Of a stretch of DNA of 64,000 nt, positions 24,514-33,559 are shown piece after piece (positions within the stretch are counted from its first letter, which is position 1; each line of letters starts with the position of its first letter). A program made the translations under genes and the position numbers. The notes beneath the pieces were generated by a model that worked only from the letters and a program-made list of their open reading frames with translations, was not told the origin of the DNA and made no database searches. Origin of the DNA: Cuneatibacter sp. NSJ-177. Lineage in GTDB: Bacteria > Bacillota > Clostridia > Lachnospirales > Lachnospiraceae. Where the stretch lies: positions 992,001 through 1,056,000 of the forward strand of contig NZ_JALIFO010000006.1 in assembly GCF_022867805.1 (NCBI RefSeq), read 5' to 3'.

Positions 24514-26151
24514 ATGAAGAACCGATTTTGGAAGATAACGGCCGCTGTCCTTTGTGCGGCATTGACTCTTGGACTTGCCGGCTGCGGCAGCGGCGGTACA
24601 TCGGAGAGTGCCGGAGGGACTCAAACCACGGCGCAAAGCAGCGGGGACGGATCCGCCACCTCCATTGGCACCGGTCAGCGCGCGATTTATGCGACCTATG
24701 ATATGCCGGCCTTGGACATGGATCCCAGCGTGAATTTCAACAACTCGATCTGTTCCCTGCTGAATATTTATGATACGCTGCTTCGCTATGATTATAAAAA
24801 TGACAGCTTTGTCTACGTAGCCTGCGACAAATACGAAAAAAGCGAGGACGGCCTGACCTGGACCTTTCATATCCGGGAAGGCATGAAGTTCCACGACGGA
24901 ACGCCGGTCAACGCAGAAGCAGTGAAGTTTTCCTTTGAGCGGACCAAATCCATGGGCAAAGGCGCGGCCTTTATCTGGGATGCGGTGGAGAGCTTTGAGG
25001 TGAAGGACGAATACAACCTGGTGATAAATCTCAGTTATTCCCAGCCGATGGATCTGACCGTCTGCTCCCCTTATGGAGCCTATATCATGTCCCCGGCCAC
25101 GGTCGGAGAGGCAGGGGAAGATTTCTTCTCCGGCGCGGTTGACGCTGGTTCCGGGCCCTATTACATTGAATCCAGAACCGGAAACACCCAGCTGGTGCTC
25201 TCAGCGTTTGCCGGTTACTGGGATGGCTGGAAAGAGAATTCCTTTGAAAAGGTGGTTCTGACCCAGGCTTCCGAATCCTCCACGAGACGCCAGATGCTGG
25301 AAGGCGGGGATGCAGATTTTGTCTCCGAGCTTCCTTCCGAGGACAATGAGGCGCTGGCCGGAAACGAGAACCTGACGCTGGTGAAAACCCAGTCCTTTGA
25401 GAACCTGAATCTGTTGCTGAACACGGAAAAGAGCGGGCCGCTTCAGAACGAAAAGGTGCGTCAGGCTTTAAGCTATGCGTTCCCGTATCAGGACGTGGTC
25501 GACTATGTGCTGGGCGGCAACGGTACCCAGGCCTATGGACCGGTTCCGGCGGGACTTTGGGGCCACAGTGAGGAAGTGCTCCAGTACAGTTATGATCTGG
25601 AGAAAGCGAAGGCTCTGTTAGCTGAGGCAGGATATGCCGGCGGCGGCTTCTCCCTGGTCCTCACCTATGTGACCGGGGACGAGGTGGAGAGAAAGGCAGC
25701 GGAACTCTATCAGAGCGAGCTGGACAAACTGGGAATCTCTCTGGAAGTCCGTCCTCTCACCAGTGACATGTTTGTGGAGATGGGGCAGAATACGGATCCG
25801 GAACAGCGCCAGGATATGTCTTTGATTTTCTGGTATCCGGATGTGCCGGGACCGTATACGTTCCTGTACACCTTCTACCATCAGAGCGAGCCGATTTCTT
25901 GGAACTGGACGTACTATAAAGACGACGCCTTTGACGCCATGATCGACGAAGCCAATCTGCTGTCCGGTTCCGACCGGGATGCCGCGACGAAGAAATTCAT
26001 TGAGGCCCAGAATTACATTATGGAAAAAGCCTGCTCCATCAATATCTACGATAAAGTATACTGCCGGATCTATAATAAGTCGGTGGGCGGCTATGTGGAC
26101 GATCCGTCCTATCCGAACACGGTATTTTTCCACCAGTGCTACCGCCAGTAA
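24514..26151 (+). CDS. Peptide ABC transporter substrate-binding lipoprotein (SBP family 5)
   Basis: This is a 545-residue protein. The signal peptide ends in a lipobox (LGLAGCGS, Cys near 25), then a Ser/Gly/Thr-rich linker. The family 5 signature is the segment LTWTFHIREGMKFHDGTPVNAE near residue 115. QALSYAFPYQDVV follows further on. It captures oligopeptides or dipeptides outside the membrane for the DppBCDF-like complex encoded next. Nickel or other ligands are known for this family, but the flanking peptidases favour peptides. Confidence 0.92.
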   Translation: MKNRFWKITAAVLCAALTLGLAGCGSGGTSESAGGTQTTAQSSGDGSATSIGTGQRAIYATYDMPALDMDPSVNFNNSICSLLNIYDTLLRYDYKNDSFVYVACDKYEKSEDGLTWTFHIREGMKFHDGTPVNAEAVKFSFERTKSMGKGAAFIWDAVESFEVKDEYNLVINLSYSQPMDLTVCSPYGAYIMSPATVGEAGEDFFSGAVDAGSGPYYIESRTGNTQLVLSAFAGYWDGWKENSFEKVVLTQASESSTRRQMLEGGDADFVSELPSEDNEALAGNENLTLVKTQSFENLNLLLNTEKSGPLQNEKVRQALSYAFPYQDVVDYVLGGNGTQAYGPVPAGLWGHSEEVLQYSYDLEKAKALLAEAGYAGGGFSLVLTYVTGDEVERKAAELYQSELDKLGISLEVRPLTSDMFVEMGQNTDPEQRQDMSLIFWYPDVPGPYTFLYTFYHQSEPISWNWTYYKDDAFDAMIDEANLLSGSDRDAATKKFIEAQNYIMEKACSINIYDKVYCRIYNKSVGGYVDDPSYPNTVFFHQCYRQ

Positions 26152-26187
26152 CCGGCGGAGAGCGGCAGCTGTATTTGAGAGGAAAGC

Positions 26188-27198
26188 ATGAAGAATTTTA
26201 TTATCAAACGAATTCTCCTGGGAGTCGTGGTACTCCTGGGAGTGGTGGCGATTACTTTCGTCGTGACCCGCGTGATCCCCTCGAACCCGGCCCTTCAATG
26301 GGTCGGGTCGCGGGCCACGGCGGAGCAGATCGCAGCGGCGGAGGAGGAATTGGGGCTGAATAAGCCGATCCCGGTCCAGCTTGGAATCTATTTAAACGAT
26401 ATGCTCCACGGAGATTTAGGGTATTCCTTAAAGTCCCACCGCCCGGTGGTGGATGAGATTATGGAAAACTTGCCTCCAACCCTGGAGCTGGTGCTGCTTG
26501 GGACCATTTTTGCCATTGTGGCCGGCATGGCTCTGGGGGTTCTGACGGCAAGCCACAAAAACAAATGGCAGGACCATCTGGGACGGTTTTTCTCGGTGGG
26601 GTCCGTCTCGCTTCCGACCTTTTGGGTGGCGCTGCTCTTGCAGCTCCTTTTTTATGGTGTCCTGAAACTTCTGCCGATCGGCGGCCGGCTCAGTATGGAC
26701 GCCCAACTTTTCGGCCAGGTGCCGGATGTGACGGGCTTTCTTTTGCTGGACTGCCTTTTGACCGGGAATTTTTCCGTGTTTGGGGATGCGCTTTCGCATC
26801 TGATTCTCCCGTGCATCACGCTGGCCCTATATCCGACCGGTATGGTGGCGCGGATGACCCGTTCGGCGCTGCTGGAGATTCTCAATGAGGATTATATCAA
26901 GGCAGCTCAATCCTATGGGATCAAGAGAAAGATTATTCTCTGGAAATATGCCCTGAAAAACTCCCTGGGTCCGACGGTCACCGTGGTCACGCTTTCCGTC
27001 GGCTATACGTTGGTCAATACATTCCTGGTGGAGTCCGTCTTCAACTGGCCGGGCCTTGGGAGCTACATATCCGACGCCGTCATGAACATGGACTACCCGG
27101 CGATCATGGGCGTGACCCTGTTTTCGGCCTGCGCCTATGTGGTGCTGAATATGATCGCGGATATCGTCGTCGCTCTGGATCCCAGAGTGCGGATATAG
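26188..27198 (+). CDS. Peptide ABC transporter permease (DppB type)
   Basis: This is a 336-residue protein. It has the N-terminal segment IIKRILLGVVVLLGVVAITF and the ABC permease core with the EAA-type loop ARMTRSALLEILNEDYIKAAQSYG around residue 225. The C-terminal NWPGLGSYISDAVMNMDYPAIMG is typical of DppB/OppB. It forms one half of the transmembrane channel with the protein encoded 12 bp downstream. Confidence 0.93.
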   Translation: MKNFIIKRILLGVVVLLGVVAITFVVTRVIPSNPALQWVGSRATAEQIAAAEEELGLNKPIPVQLGIYLNDMLHGDLGYSLKSHRPVVDEIMENLPPTLELVLLGTIFAIVAGMALGVLTASHKNKWQDHLGRFFSVGSVSLPTFWVALLLQLLFYGVLKLLPIGGRLSMDAQLFGQVPDVTGFLLLDCLLTGNFSVFGDALSHLILPCITLALYPTGMVARMTRSALLEILNEDYIKAAQSYGIKRKIILWKYALKNSLGPTVTVVTLSVGYTLVNTFLVESVFNWPGLGSYISDAVMNMDYPAIMGVTLFSACAYVVLNMIADIVVALDPRVRI

Positions 27199-27210
27199 GA
27201 GGGACGAAGG

Positions 27211-28095
27211 ATGAATCGACTGAAAACCGCGCTGAAACCGCGGATTCATAAATGGCGGACCAATTTTTATCTGCTCCGCAAAAATAAGCTGACCTTTTTA
27301 TCACTGCTTTTTATCATTCTGTTGGTCGTGGTGGCGATATTCGCTCCTCTGCTCGCCCCGCACCCGGAGCATATTATGGAGATGACCAATCCATCGGAAA
27401 AACTTCTGCCGCCCTCCGGAGAATACTGGTTCGGGACCGACGAGCTGGGACGGGATATTTTTAGCCGGATCCTCTACGGGACCCGGATCTCCCTCCTCGC
27501 CTCCCTGGCGGCGGTCGGGCTGGCAATGCTGATCGGAATCCCCTTGGGGGCGCTGGCCGGCTACAAAGGCGGCTGGATCGACAATGTGATCATGCGGATC
27601 TGCGATATTTTCTTAAGCTTTCCGTCGCTGCTTCTCGCGATCGTGATTGCGGCCTTCGCCGGACCCAGCCTGAAAAATGCGCTGATCGCCATTGCCATCT
27701 CCTGGTGGCCTTGGTATGCCCGAATCGTGCGCGGCCAGGCGATTTCCCTGAAAGAGCGGCAGTTTGTCCGGGCCTCGCGGGCTATCGGAAACACCCAGGG
27801 AAAGATCATTTTTCAGCATATTGTCCCGAACTGTATGGCTCCGGTTATCGTACAGGCTTCCCTGGACTTCGGCAGCATCATCCTGACGCTGGCGTCCCTC
27901 AGTTTTCTGGGGCTTGGCGCCCAGGCGCCGACTCCGGAATGGGGTCTGATGATCAATACCAGCAAGACGTATTTTCTGAATGCCTGGTGGTACAGCGTAT
28001 TTCCGGGTATTGCCATCTTTTTGGCTGTGCTGGCATTTAATCTGATCGGCGACGGCCTGCGGGAAATCATGGATCCCAGAACCAGAAACCGCTGA
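27211..28095 (+). CDS. Peptide ABC transporter permease (DppC type)
   Basis: This 294-residue protein has the DppC/OppC marks: the segment FGTDELGRDIFSRILYGTRIS around residue 75, the loop ARIVRGQAISLKERQFVRASRAIG and LSFLGLGAQAPTPEWG near the end. Its stop overlaps an in-frame ATG of the next gene. Start ATG 27211 follows GGAGGGACG. Confidence 0.93.
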   Translation: MNRLKTALKPRIHKWRTNFYLLRKNKLTFLSLLFIILLVVVAIFAPLLAPHPEHIMEMTNPSEKLLPPSGEYWFGTDELGRDIFSRILYGTRISLLASLAAVGLAMLIGIPLGALAGYKGGWIDNVIMRICDIFLSFPSLLLAIVIAAFAGPSLKNALIAIAISWWPWYARIVRGQAISLKERQFVRASRAIGNTQGKIIFQHIVPNCMAPVIVQASLDFGSIILTLASLSFLGLGAQAPTPEWGLMINTSKTYFLNAWWYSVFPGIAIFLAVLAFNLIGDGLREIMDPRTRNR

Positions 28096-28115
28096 TGCAA
28101 GAAGGAGGAATCGAA

Positions 28116-29090
28116 TTGGAAGATTATATCGAAATCAAAGATCTGAAAATCAGTTTCAAATCCTATGACGGGCAGAAGCGGGTTGTGGATATTGATGAAT
28201 TGAAGATTGCAAAAGGAGAGGCATATGGTCTGGTCGGAGAGAGCGGTTCCGGCAAGAGCGTGCTGGCCCTGTCCTTGCTGAAACTTTTGACGGAGCCGCC
28301 TGCGGTGATCGAGAGCGGAAGCATCCGAATCGGGAATCTGAATATTCTGCCGAAGAGTGAGCGGGAGATGGAGAATATCCGGGGAAAAAAGATAGCAATG
28401 ATTTTCCAGGACCCGATGTCCACCCTGAACCCGGTCTTTACCGTGGGGCAGCAGATCATCAAAGTGATTGCGAAGAACCAGAATCTCAAAGGAAAACAGG
28501 CGCGTCAAAAAGCCCTGGAGATGATTGAGCTGGTGAAGCTTCCCGATGCGGAACAGATCATGGAAAAATATCCCCACGAGCTATCCGGCGGACAGCGGCA
28601 GCGGGTGATCATTGCGATCGCCCTGGCCTGCGGCGCAGAATTCTTGATCGCCGACGAGCCGACGAGAAATCTCGACGTCACGATCCAGGCCGGTATTTTG
28701 AAGCTTCTGGCGGAGTTGCAGAAAACGTTGAAGGTGACGGTGCTTTTTATTGCCAATAACTTGAGCCTGGTCTCTCTGACCTGCCGCCGGATCGGCCTGC
28801 TGTATCACGGACAGATCGTGGAACAAGGAGAGGTTCGGGAGATCCTGGATCATCCGGTTCACCCTTATACCAAAACCTTGCTTCAGCCTCTGCCGCAGAC
28901 CGAGGAGGAAAAAGAAGCAGTCCGCCGTTCCCTGTCGGTTCAGGAAAACGCGGATCAGGGCTGCCCGTATCAATTCCGCTGTCCGAGAGCAGAGGAGATT
29001 TGTAAAAAAGAAATGCCCCCGGTCCATCAGATCGGGGAGAACCACGAGGTGCACTGCCACTTCTTAGAGGAAGGAGAAAGCGCCAGATGA
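28116..29090 (+). CDS. Peptide ABC transporter ATP-binding protein (DppD type)
   Basis: The TTG at 28116 is preferred, as AAGGAGG sits 7 bases upstream. An ATG at 28095, overlapping the dppC stop, lies in front of that site. The protein has 324 residues. Walker A is GESGSGKS, the signature LSGGQRQR, and Walker B FLIADEPTRNLDV, where Arg-Asn replace the usual Thr-Ala before Leu-Asp. In the switch region NNLSLV stands where most members have SHDLGVV, so the switch His is absent. The C-terminal oligopeptide domain has a Cys cluster (CPYQFRCPRAEEIC). The missing His suggests weak ATP hydrolysis at this site, with DppF supplying the active one. Confidence 0.9.
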   Translation: MEDYIEIKDLKISFKSYDGQKRVVDIDELKIAKGEAYGLVGESGSGKSVLALSLLKLLTEPPAVIESGSIRIGNLNILPKSEREMENIRGKKIAMIFQDPMSTLNPVFTVGQQIIKVIAKNQNLKGKQARQKALEMIELVKLPDAEQIMEKYPHELSGGQRQRVIIAIALACGAEFLIADEPTRNLDVTIQAGILKLLAELQKTLKVTVLFIANNLSLVSLTCRRIGLLYHGQIVEQGEVREILDHPVHPYTKTLLQPLPQTEEEKEAVRRSLSVQENADQGCPYQFRCPRAEEICKKEMPPVHQIGENHEVHCHFLEEGESAR

Positions 29091-30073
29091 GCGAGCCTTT
29101 GTTGAAGGTAGAAAACTTAAAGAAATATTATCCGATCCGCTCCGGCTTTTTCCAGAAGACCTCCCATTGGGTCAAAGCCGTGGACGGAGTGGATTTTGAG
29201 CTGAACATAGGCGAAACCCTTGGCCTGGTCGGCGAGTCGGGCTGCGGAAAGACAACTCTGGTCAATACGATTCTCCGCCTGGAAGATCCGACCGGAGGAA
29301 CGGTGCGTTTTGACGGAGAGGATCTGTTCCAGTTGGGCAAGGAGGAGCTGCGCAACACCAGGCGAAAGATCCAGATTGTGTTTCAGGATCCCTTTTGGTC
29401 CTTAAATCCCCGTCTTCTCCTAAAAGACATCATCGGAGAACCGTTGAAGGTGTTTACGGATCTAAAAGGCGGAGATTATCTGAAAAAGGTGGAGGATGCC
29501 CTGGAAACCGTGGGGCTTCCCAAGTCGGCAGCCTATCAGTATCCCCATGAGTTCAGCGCTGGCCAGCGGCAGAGGATTGCCATTGCCCGTGCGATTATAT
29601 TAGAGCCCAAGCTTTTGATTCTCGATGAGCCGACGTCCTCCCTGGACGTGTTATCCCAGTCCCAGGTCTTGCTTCTTTTGGAGGATTTGAAAAAGAATCT
29701 GGGAATGACCTATATCCTGATTTCCCATGATCTCAGCGTGGTCCACTATATGTCCGACAAGATCGCCGTCATGTACCTGGGAAAGGTGATGGAGTTTGGA
29801 GATTCCGACGAGGTCTTCCGCTCTCCGGCTCATCCCTATACCAAAGCTTTGTTTCATTCCATTCCGGACATCCACAGCCGGAGCCTTGACGATATCGTCT
29901 CCCTGGAAGGGACGGTTCCTAGCCCGGTCAATCCTCCCAGCGGCTGTTACTTTCATACCCGCTGTCCGTATGCCACAGACATCTGCCGCTCGAAAGCGCC
30001 GGAGCTTCTCCGTCACACGCCTGGGCGCCTTGCGGCCTGCCATCTGCTGGAAACAAACGATACTCAGTCGTAA
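29087..30073 (+). CDS. Peptide ABC transporter ATP-binding protein (DppF type)
   Basis: This 328-residue protein overlaps the previous gene by 4 bp. Walker A is GESGCGKTT, the signature FSAGQRQR, Walker [14 protein letters not shown] and the switch [10 protein letters not shown], all intact. The C-terminal domain carries the Cys pattern [14 protein letters not shown], an iron-sulfur type site known in DppD/F and OppD/F proteins. It energises uptake through the DppBC channel at the inner face of the membrane. Confidence 0.93.
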   Translation: MSEPLLKVENLKKYYPIRSGFFQKTSHWVKAVDGVDFELNIGETLGLVGESGCGKTTLVNTILRLEDPTGGTVRFDGEDLFQLGKEELRNTRRKIQIVFQDPFWSLNPRLLLKDIIGEPLKVFTDLKGGDYLKKVEDALETVGLPKSAAYQYPHEFSAGQRQRIAIARAIILEPKLLILDEPTSSLDVLSQSQVLLLLEDLKKNLGMTYILISHDLSVVHYMSDKIAVMYLGKVMEFGDSDEVFRSPAHPYTKALFHSIPDIHSRSLDDIVSLEGTVPSPVNPPSGCYFHTRCPYATDICRSKAPELLRHTPGRLAACHLLETNDTQS

Positions 30074-30096
30074 TCACTGGAAAGGAGTTATACCTC

Positions 30097-31140
30097 ATGC
30101 CTAAAAAATTAGAATTTGAACTGATTCAAGCCGCCACCACGGTAGCCCGCGACCTGGCCCGTCTTACGCCGGGAGAAACCGTTGCGATCACCGCCGACAC
30201 CCTCAGCGACGAGCGCCTGATCGATGCCGTGACCGGAGCCGCGGCCGCGGCCGGGGCCAAGCCGCTGGTACTCTGGTATCCGGCCCCGGAAGGGGTGGGA
30301 AAGGCCGCCGACAAGGATATCTCTTACCGCGCCATCGGGGAGGCCATCGGCGCCAGCGACGTGTGGCTGGAGTTCGGCTACAACTGGATTCTTTATTCCA
30401 CGGCCCAGGAGATCGCAAAGGAGCGGAACCCGAAACTGCGCCATCTGTGCCTCAGCGGAATGGATACGGATATGTTTGTCCGTTTGATCGGAAAGGCCGA
30501 TGCGGTGCTGTTAGCTGAGTTCCAATCGAAACTGACGGAGATGACCCGCAAGGCGGCCCATGTCAGAATCACCAATCCTTCCGGCACGGATCTGGAGTTT
30601 GACAACGATCACGAATGCCCTTTCTACTGTGAACTGGGAATCGCCGATAAGCCGGGCAGCGCTTATCTGGCCGGACAGATCTGCTGGTTTCCGAAGAATG
30701 AGACGATCCAGGGAACCCTGGTCTTCGACGGTTCTCTGAATCCGCCCTGCGGCCTCTTAACCAGCCCGGTCCGTCTGACGATTCAAAATGGATATATTAA
30801 GGAAGTAACCGGAGGCAGCCAGGCCGAAACCTTTAAAAACTGGCTGGCGGGTTTCCAGGATCCGCTGATGTACCGAATGGCTCATGTCTGCTATGGCGCC
30901 CATCCCAACGCCAAACTGACCGGCGACTGTCTGGAAGACGAGCGGATCTGGGGTTCCACCGAGTGGGGAATCGGATATCTTCCTGCCTGCGACTGCCCGC
31001 CTGACGGAATCAACGCCGCTTCCCATTGCGATGGGATCACGCTGGATTCCTCTCTCTGGCTGGACGGCGCCCAGGTTCTAAAAAATGGTCAGTTTGTCCA
31101 TCCGGAACTGGTGGAGATGGCAGGGAAACTGAAAAAATGA
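30097..31140 (+). CDS. M29-type aminopeptidase (AmpS/aminopeptidase T superfamily)
   Basis: This 347-residue protein starts at ATG 30097 behind AAAGGAG. N-terminal domain: LTPGETVAITADTLSDERLIDAV. The C-terminal metal region has Glu/His residues in WGSTEWGIGY and NAASHCDGITLDSSLWLDG. The superfamily includes metal aminopeptidases and also NicX-type ring-opening dioxygenases, so the precise reaction is uncertain. It closes the peptide importer operon 23 bp after dppF, and with the M20 gene at the other end it supports peptide use. A terminator follows at 31196. Confidence 0.75.
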   Translation: MPKKLEFELIQAATTVARDLARLTPGETVAITADTLSDERLIDAVTGAAAAAGAKPLVLWYPAPEGVGKAADKDISYRAIGEAIGASDVWLEFGYNWILYSTAQEIAKERNPKLRHLCLSGMDTDMFVRLIGKADAVLLAEFQSKLTEMTRKAAHVRITNPSGTDLEFDNDHECPFYCELGIADKPGSAYLAGQICWFPKNETIQGTLVFDGSLNPPCGLLTSPVRLTIQNGYIKEVTGGSQAETFKNWLAGFQDPLMYRMAHVCYGAHPNAKLTGDCLEDERIWGSTEWGIGYLPACDCPPDGINAASHCDGITLDSSLWLDGAQVLKNGQFVHPELVEMAGKLKK

Positions 31141-31195
31141 TTGCTTAACGGTGTTCAGGTTTCCCTCCGTTTTATGATGTGACGCAGGGAGGCTT

Positions 31196-31260
31196 AAAAA
31201 GGAACGTATTTCCGGCTGAGTCCAGAATTGAATTTTGGATCGGAAGTACGTTCTTTTTTT
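31196..31260 (+). terminator. Terminator of the peptide-uptake operon
   Basis: A long hairpin: AAAAAGGAACGTA...TTCCG pairs with CGGAA.TACGTTCTTTTTTT, with a second inner stem TCCAGAATT/AATTTTGGA. The run of seven T ends at 31260. Confidence 0.85.
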
Positions 31261-31377
31261 CATAAAATTAGTCTGAATGGATGATTCGGGCCAGGATCAG
31301 CACAAGGAAATCAAAACTCTGCCGCAGTCAAAAAGAATTTATCCTCCCTGCCGATCGTATTCTTTCGGATCCTTCTA

Positions 31378-31406
31378 TTGAAAAAAAAGAAAAATTGTGA
31401 TATGAT
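31378..31406 (+). promoter_or_regulatory. Promoter upstream of the flavoprotein-cmk-ispH-S1 operon
   Basis: TTGAAA (31378-31383), 17 bp, TATGAT (31401-31406). The transcript would carry stem-loop copy B in its 170-nt leader. Confidence 0.65.
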
Positions 31407-31470
31407 TAACCTCAAATTTTCCACTTATCGTGCCGTGACCAGGCGAAGACAGGGCTGCCCCCTTGGGGCC

Positions 31471-31538
31471 TCCGCGCAAAGGAAAATGGCTGCTGACGCA
31501 GCCACGCTCCGGCGCGAGTGTGCGCAAAGCGCACACTT
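31471..31538 (+). repeat. Stem-loop element, copy B, in the operon leader
   Basis: Shared with copy A: GCAAAGGAA followed by an inner stem with TGAC loop (here GGCTGC-TGAC-GCAGCC, 31488-31503), then GGCGC (31511-31515) and a 9-bp hairpin (AGTGTGCGC-AAA-GCGCACACT, 31517-31537). Stem sequences differ from copy A yet still pair. The long GCAAATGC stem of copy A is not kept here. A GCCCC-CTT-GGGGC hairpin precedes it at 31457-31469. Confidence 0.6.
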
Positions 31539-31580
31539 TATTCTGAATCAGGGAATAAGTGGAATAAAAAAGGAGCTATA

Positions 31581-32870
31581 TTGAGCAAAATACTTGTAAT
31601 TGGGGGCGGAGCCGCCGGCATGATGGCCGCGGCCGCCGCCGCCGAGGAAGGACATTCCGTCGTCCTGTACGAAAAGAATGAAAAGCTGGGGAAAAAGCTA
31701 TACATCACCGGCAAAGGGCGCTGCAATGTCACGAACGCATGCGATTTTGAAAGCTTTTTCGAGAATGTTGTCAGCAATCCCAAATTTCTCTATTCCTCCT
31801 ATGGCAGGTGGAACAGCTGGGATTTGATGGATTGGCTGGAGGCCCGTGGTTTAAAACTAAAGACGGAGCGGGGAAACCGGGTTTTTCCCGCCTCGGACAA
31901 ATCTTCCGATGTGATCAGAACCTTTCAGAAAGCGTTGGAGCGGTTAGGGGTTGTGATCAGCTTGAATACCGAAGTGGAAGGTCTGTGGGTGGAAGAAGAC
32001 CGATGCCGCGGGATTCTTATAAAAGAAACAGGAAAAATACCGGCGGATGCCGTGATTGTAGCTACCGGTGGCCTTTCTTACCCCACCACCGGTTCTACCG
32101 GTGACGGCTACCGGTGGGCTGGAAAGGCCGGCCACACGGTTACCGGCCTGCGGCCGGCGCTGGTTCCGATGGAGGCGGTGTTCGGAGACGGAACGCCTGT
32201 TTCGGAGCTCCAGGGGCTCGCGTTAAAAAATGTGGCGGTGCGGATCCAAAAAGGACAAAAAGATCTGGCCGGAGATTTTGGGGAGATGATGTTTACCCAT
32301 TTCGGCGTCAGCGGCCCGGTTCTGCTATCCGCCAGCAGCGTGGCGGCCAGAGAACTGGAAAAAGGACCGCTGGAGCTTTTCATCGACTGGAAACCTGCGC
32401 TCCGGGATGATCAATTAGATGCGCGGATTCTGAGGGAATTTGAGGCGGCAAAGAATAAGCTTTTGAAGAATGTGGCGGGGAATCTCTTGCCGGTTCGGGC
32501 GGTGCCTGTCGTATTGCGTCTGTCCGGAGTGCCGCCGGAGCGCCCGGTCCATGAGGTGACGAAGGAAGAGCGGCTGCGCCTGGTTCATACCTTGAAAGAA
32601 TTTCCGATGCGTCTGACCGGCCTGAGGGGCTACTCAGAGGCTGTCATCACCCAGGGAGGCATTTCGGTAAAAGAAGTCCATCCGGCTACCATGGAGTCGA
32701 AGAAAGTAAAGCATTTATTTTTCGCAGGGGAAGTCTTGGATGTGGACGCTTATACCGGCGGCTTTAATTTACAGATTGCCTGGAGCACCGGGCATGCCGC
32801 GGGAAAAGCGGCCGGAAAGCCGGAAGAGCTGGGAAACTCTTCAAAACCTGAGGGAAGACGGGAAGAATGA
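31581..32870 (+). CDS. NAD(P)/FAD-dependent oxidoreductase, HI0933/BaiN-like family
   Basis: The start is TTG 31581, five bases after AAAAGGAG, giving 429 residues that begin exactly at the dinucleotide fold. The FAD-binding motif is ILVIGGGAAGMMAA, followed by YEKNEKLGKKLYITGKGRCNVTN, a hallmark of this family. GGLSYPTTGSTGDGY and the C-terminal AGEVLDVDAYTGGFNLQIAWSTG are also characteristic. Some members (BaiN) reduce bile-acid intermediates, but most have no known substrate, and this one sits with housekeeping genes. Its stop overlaps the first possible cmk start. Confidence 0.88.
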   Translation: MSKILVIGGGAAGMMAAAAAAEEGHSVVLYEKNEKLGKKLYITGKGRCNVTNACDFESFFENVVSNPKFLYSSYGRWNSWDLMDWLEARGLKLKTERGNRVFPASDKSSDVIRTFQKALERLGVVISLNTEVEGLWVEEDRCRGILIKETGKIPADAVIVATGGLSYPTTGSTGDGYRWAGKAGHTVTGLRPALVPMEAVFGDGTPVSELQGLALKNVAVRIQKGQKDLAGDFGEMMFTHFGVSGPVLLSASSVAARELEKGPLELFIDWKPALRDDQLDARILREFEAAKNKLLKNVAGNLLPVRAVPVVLRLSGVPPERPVHEVTKEERLRLVHTLKEFPMRLTGLRGYSEAVITQGGISVKEVHPATMESKKVKHLFFAGEVLDVDAYTGGFNLQIAWSTGHAAGKAAGKPEELGNSSKPEGRREE

Positions 32871-32890
32871 TGGAAAAGAGGAAGGCAAAT

Positions 32891-33559
32891 ATGAACCGGA
32901 ATATTGCAGTGGACGGTCCGGCCGGAGCCGGAAAGAGCACGATCGCAAAACTGGTGGCAAAAAAATTGGGGCTGGTGTATGTGGATACCGGGGCGATGTA
33001 CCGGGCGATGGGAATTTATTTCCTTGGCCTGGGGCTGTCGCCGGAGGACGAGGCCGGAATCACGGAGGCCTGTTCCGGGGCAGACGTTTCCATTGCTTAT
33101 GAAAACGGAGTTCAGCAGGTTTATCTGAACGGAGAGAATGTCACCGGAATGCTCCGGGAAGAGGCGGTGGGAAATATGGCGTCCCGTTCCTCCGTATACC
33201 CGCCGGTCCGGAAAAAAATGACGGAGCTTCAGCGGACGCTGGCTTCGAAAACCGCGGTGATCATGGACGGCCGGGATATCGGCACAGTGGTTCTTCCGGA
33301 CGCAGCTCTCAAGATTTATTTGACGGCCAGCGTAGAAGAACGCGCGCGAAGGCGGTATACAGAGCTTTTGGAAAAAGGTCAGGCCTGCGACCGGGAAGCG
33401 ATTGAACAGGATATCCGAGAGAGAGATGAGCGGGATATGAACCGTGAGACCGCGCCTCTCCGACAGGCAGAGGATGCCGTGCTGGTGGATGCGACTGAGC
33501 TTTCCATCGACCAGGTGGTAGAAAAAATCCTTAGCTTATATCAGGAGAAGGCCGGATGA
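32891..33559 (+). CDS. cmk: Cytidylate kinase
   Basis: This is a 222-residue protein. The ATG at 32891 is preferred (AGAGGAAGG just upstream; MNRNIAVDGPAGAGKST is where the family begins). An ATG at 32867 overlapping the previous stop is the alternative. The P-loop is GPAGAGKS. IDTGAMYRA-like VDTGAMYRAMG binds the base, and MDGRDIGTVVLPDA binds the nucleotide. It phosphorylates CMP and dCMP. It overlaps ispH by 4 bp in a cmk-ispH-S1 order common in clostridia. Confidence 0.95.
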   Translation: MNRNIAVDGPAGAGKSTIAKLVAKKLGLVYVDTGAMYRAMGIYFLGLGLSPEDEAGITEACSGADVSIAYENGVQQVYLNGENVTGMLREEAVGNMASRSSVYPPVRKKMTELQRTLASKTAVIMDGRDIGTVVLPDAALKIYLTASVEERARRRYTELLEKGQACDREAIEQDIRERDERDMNRETAPLRQAEDAVLVDATELSIDQVVEKILSLYQEKAG

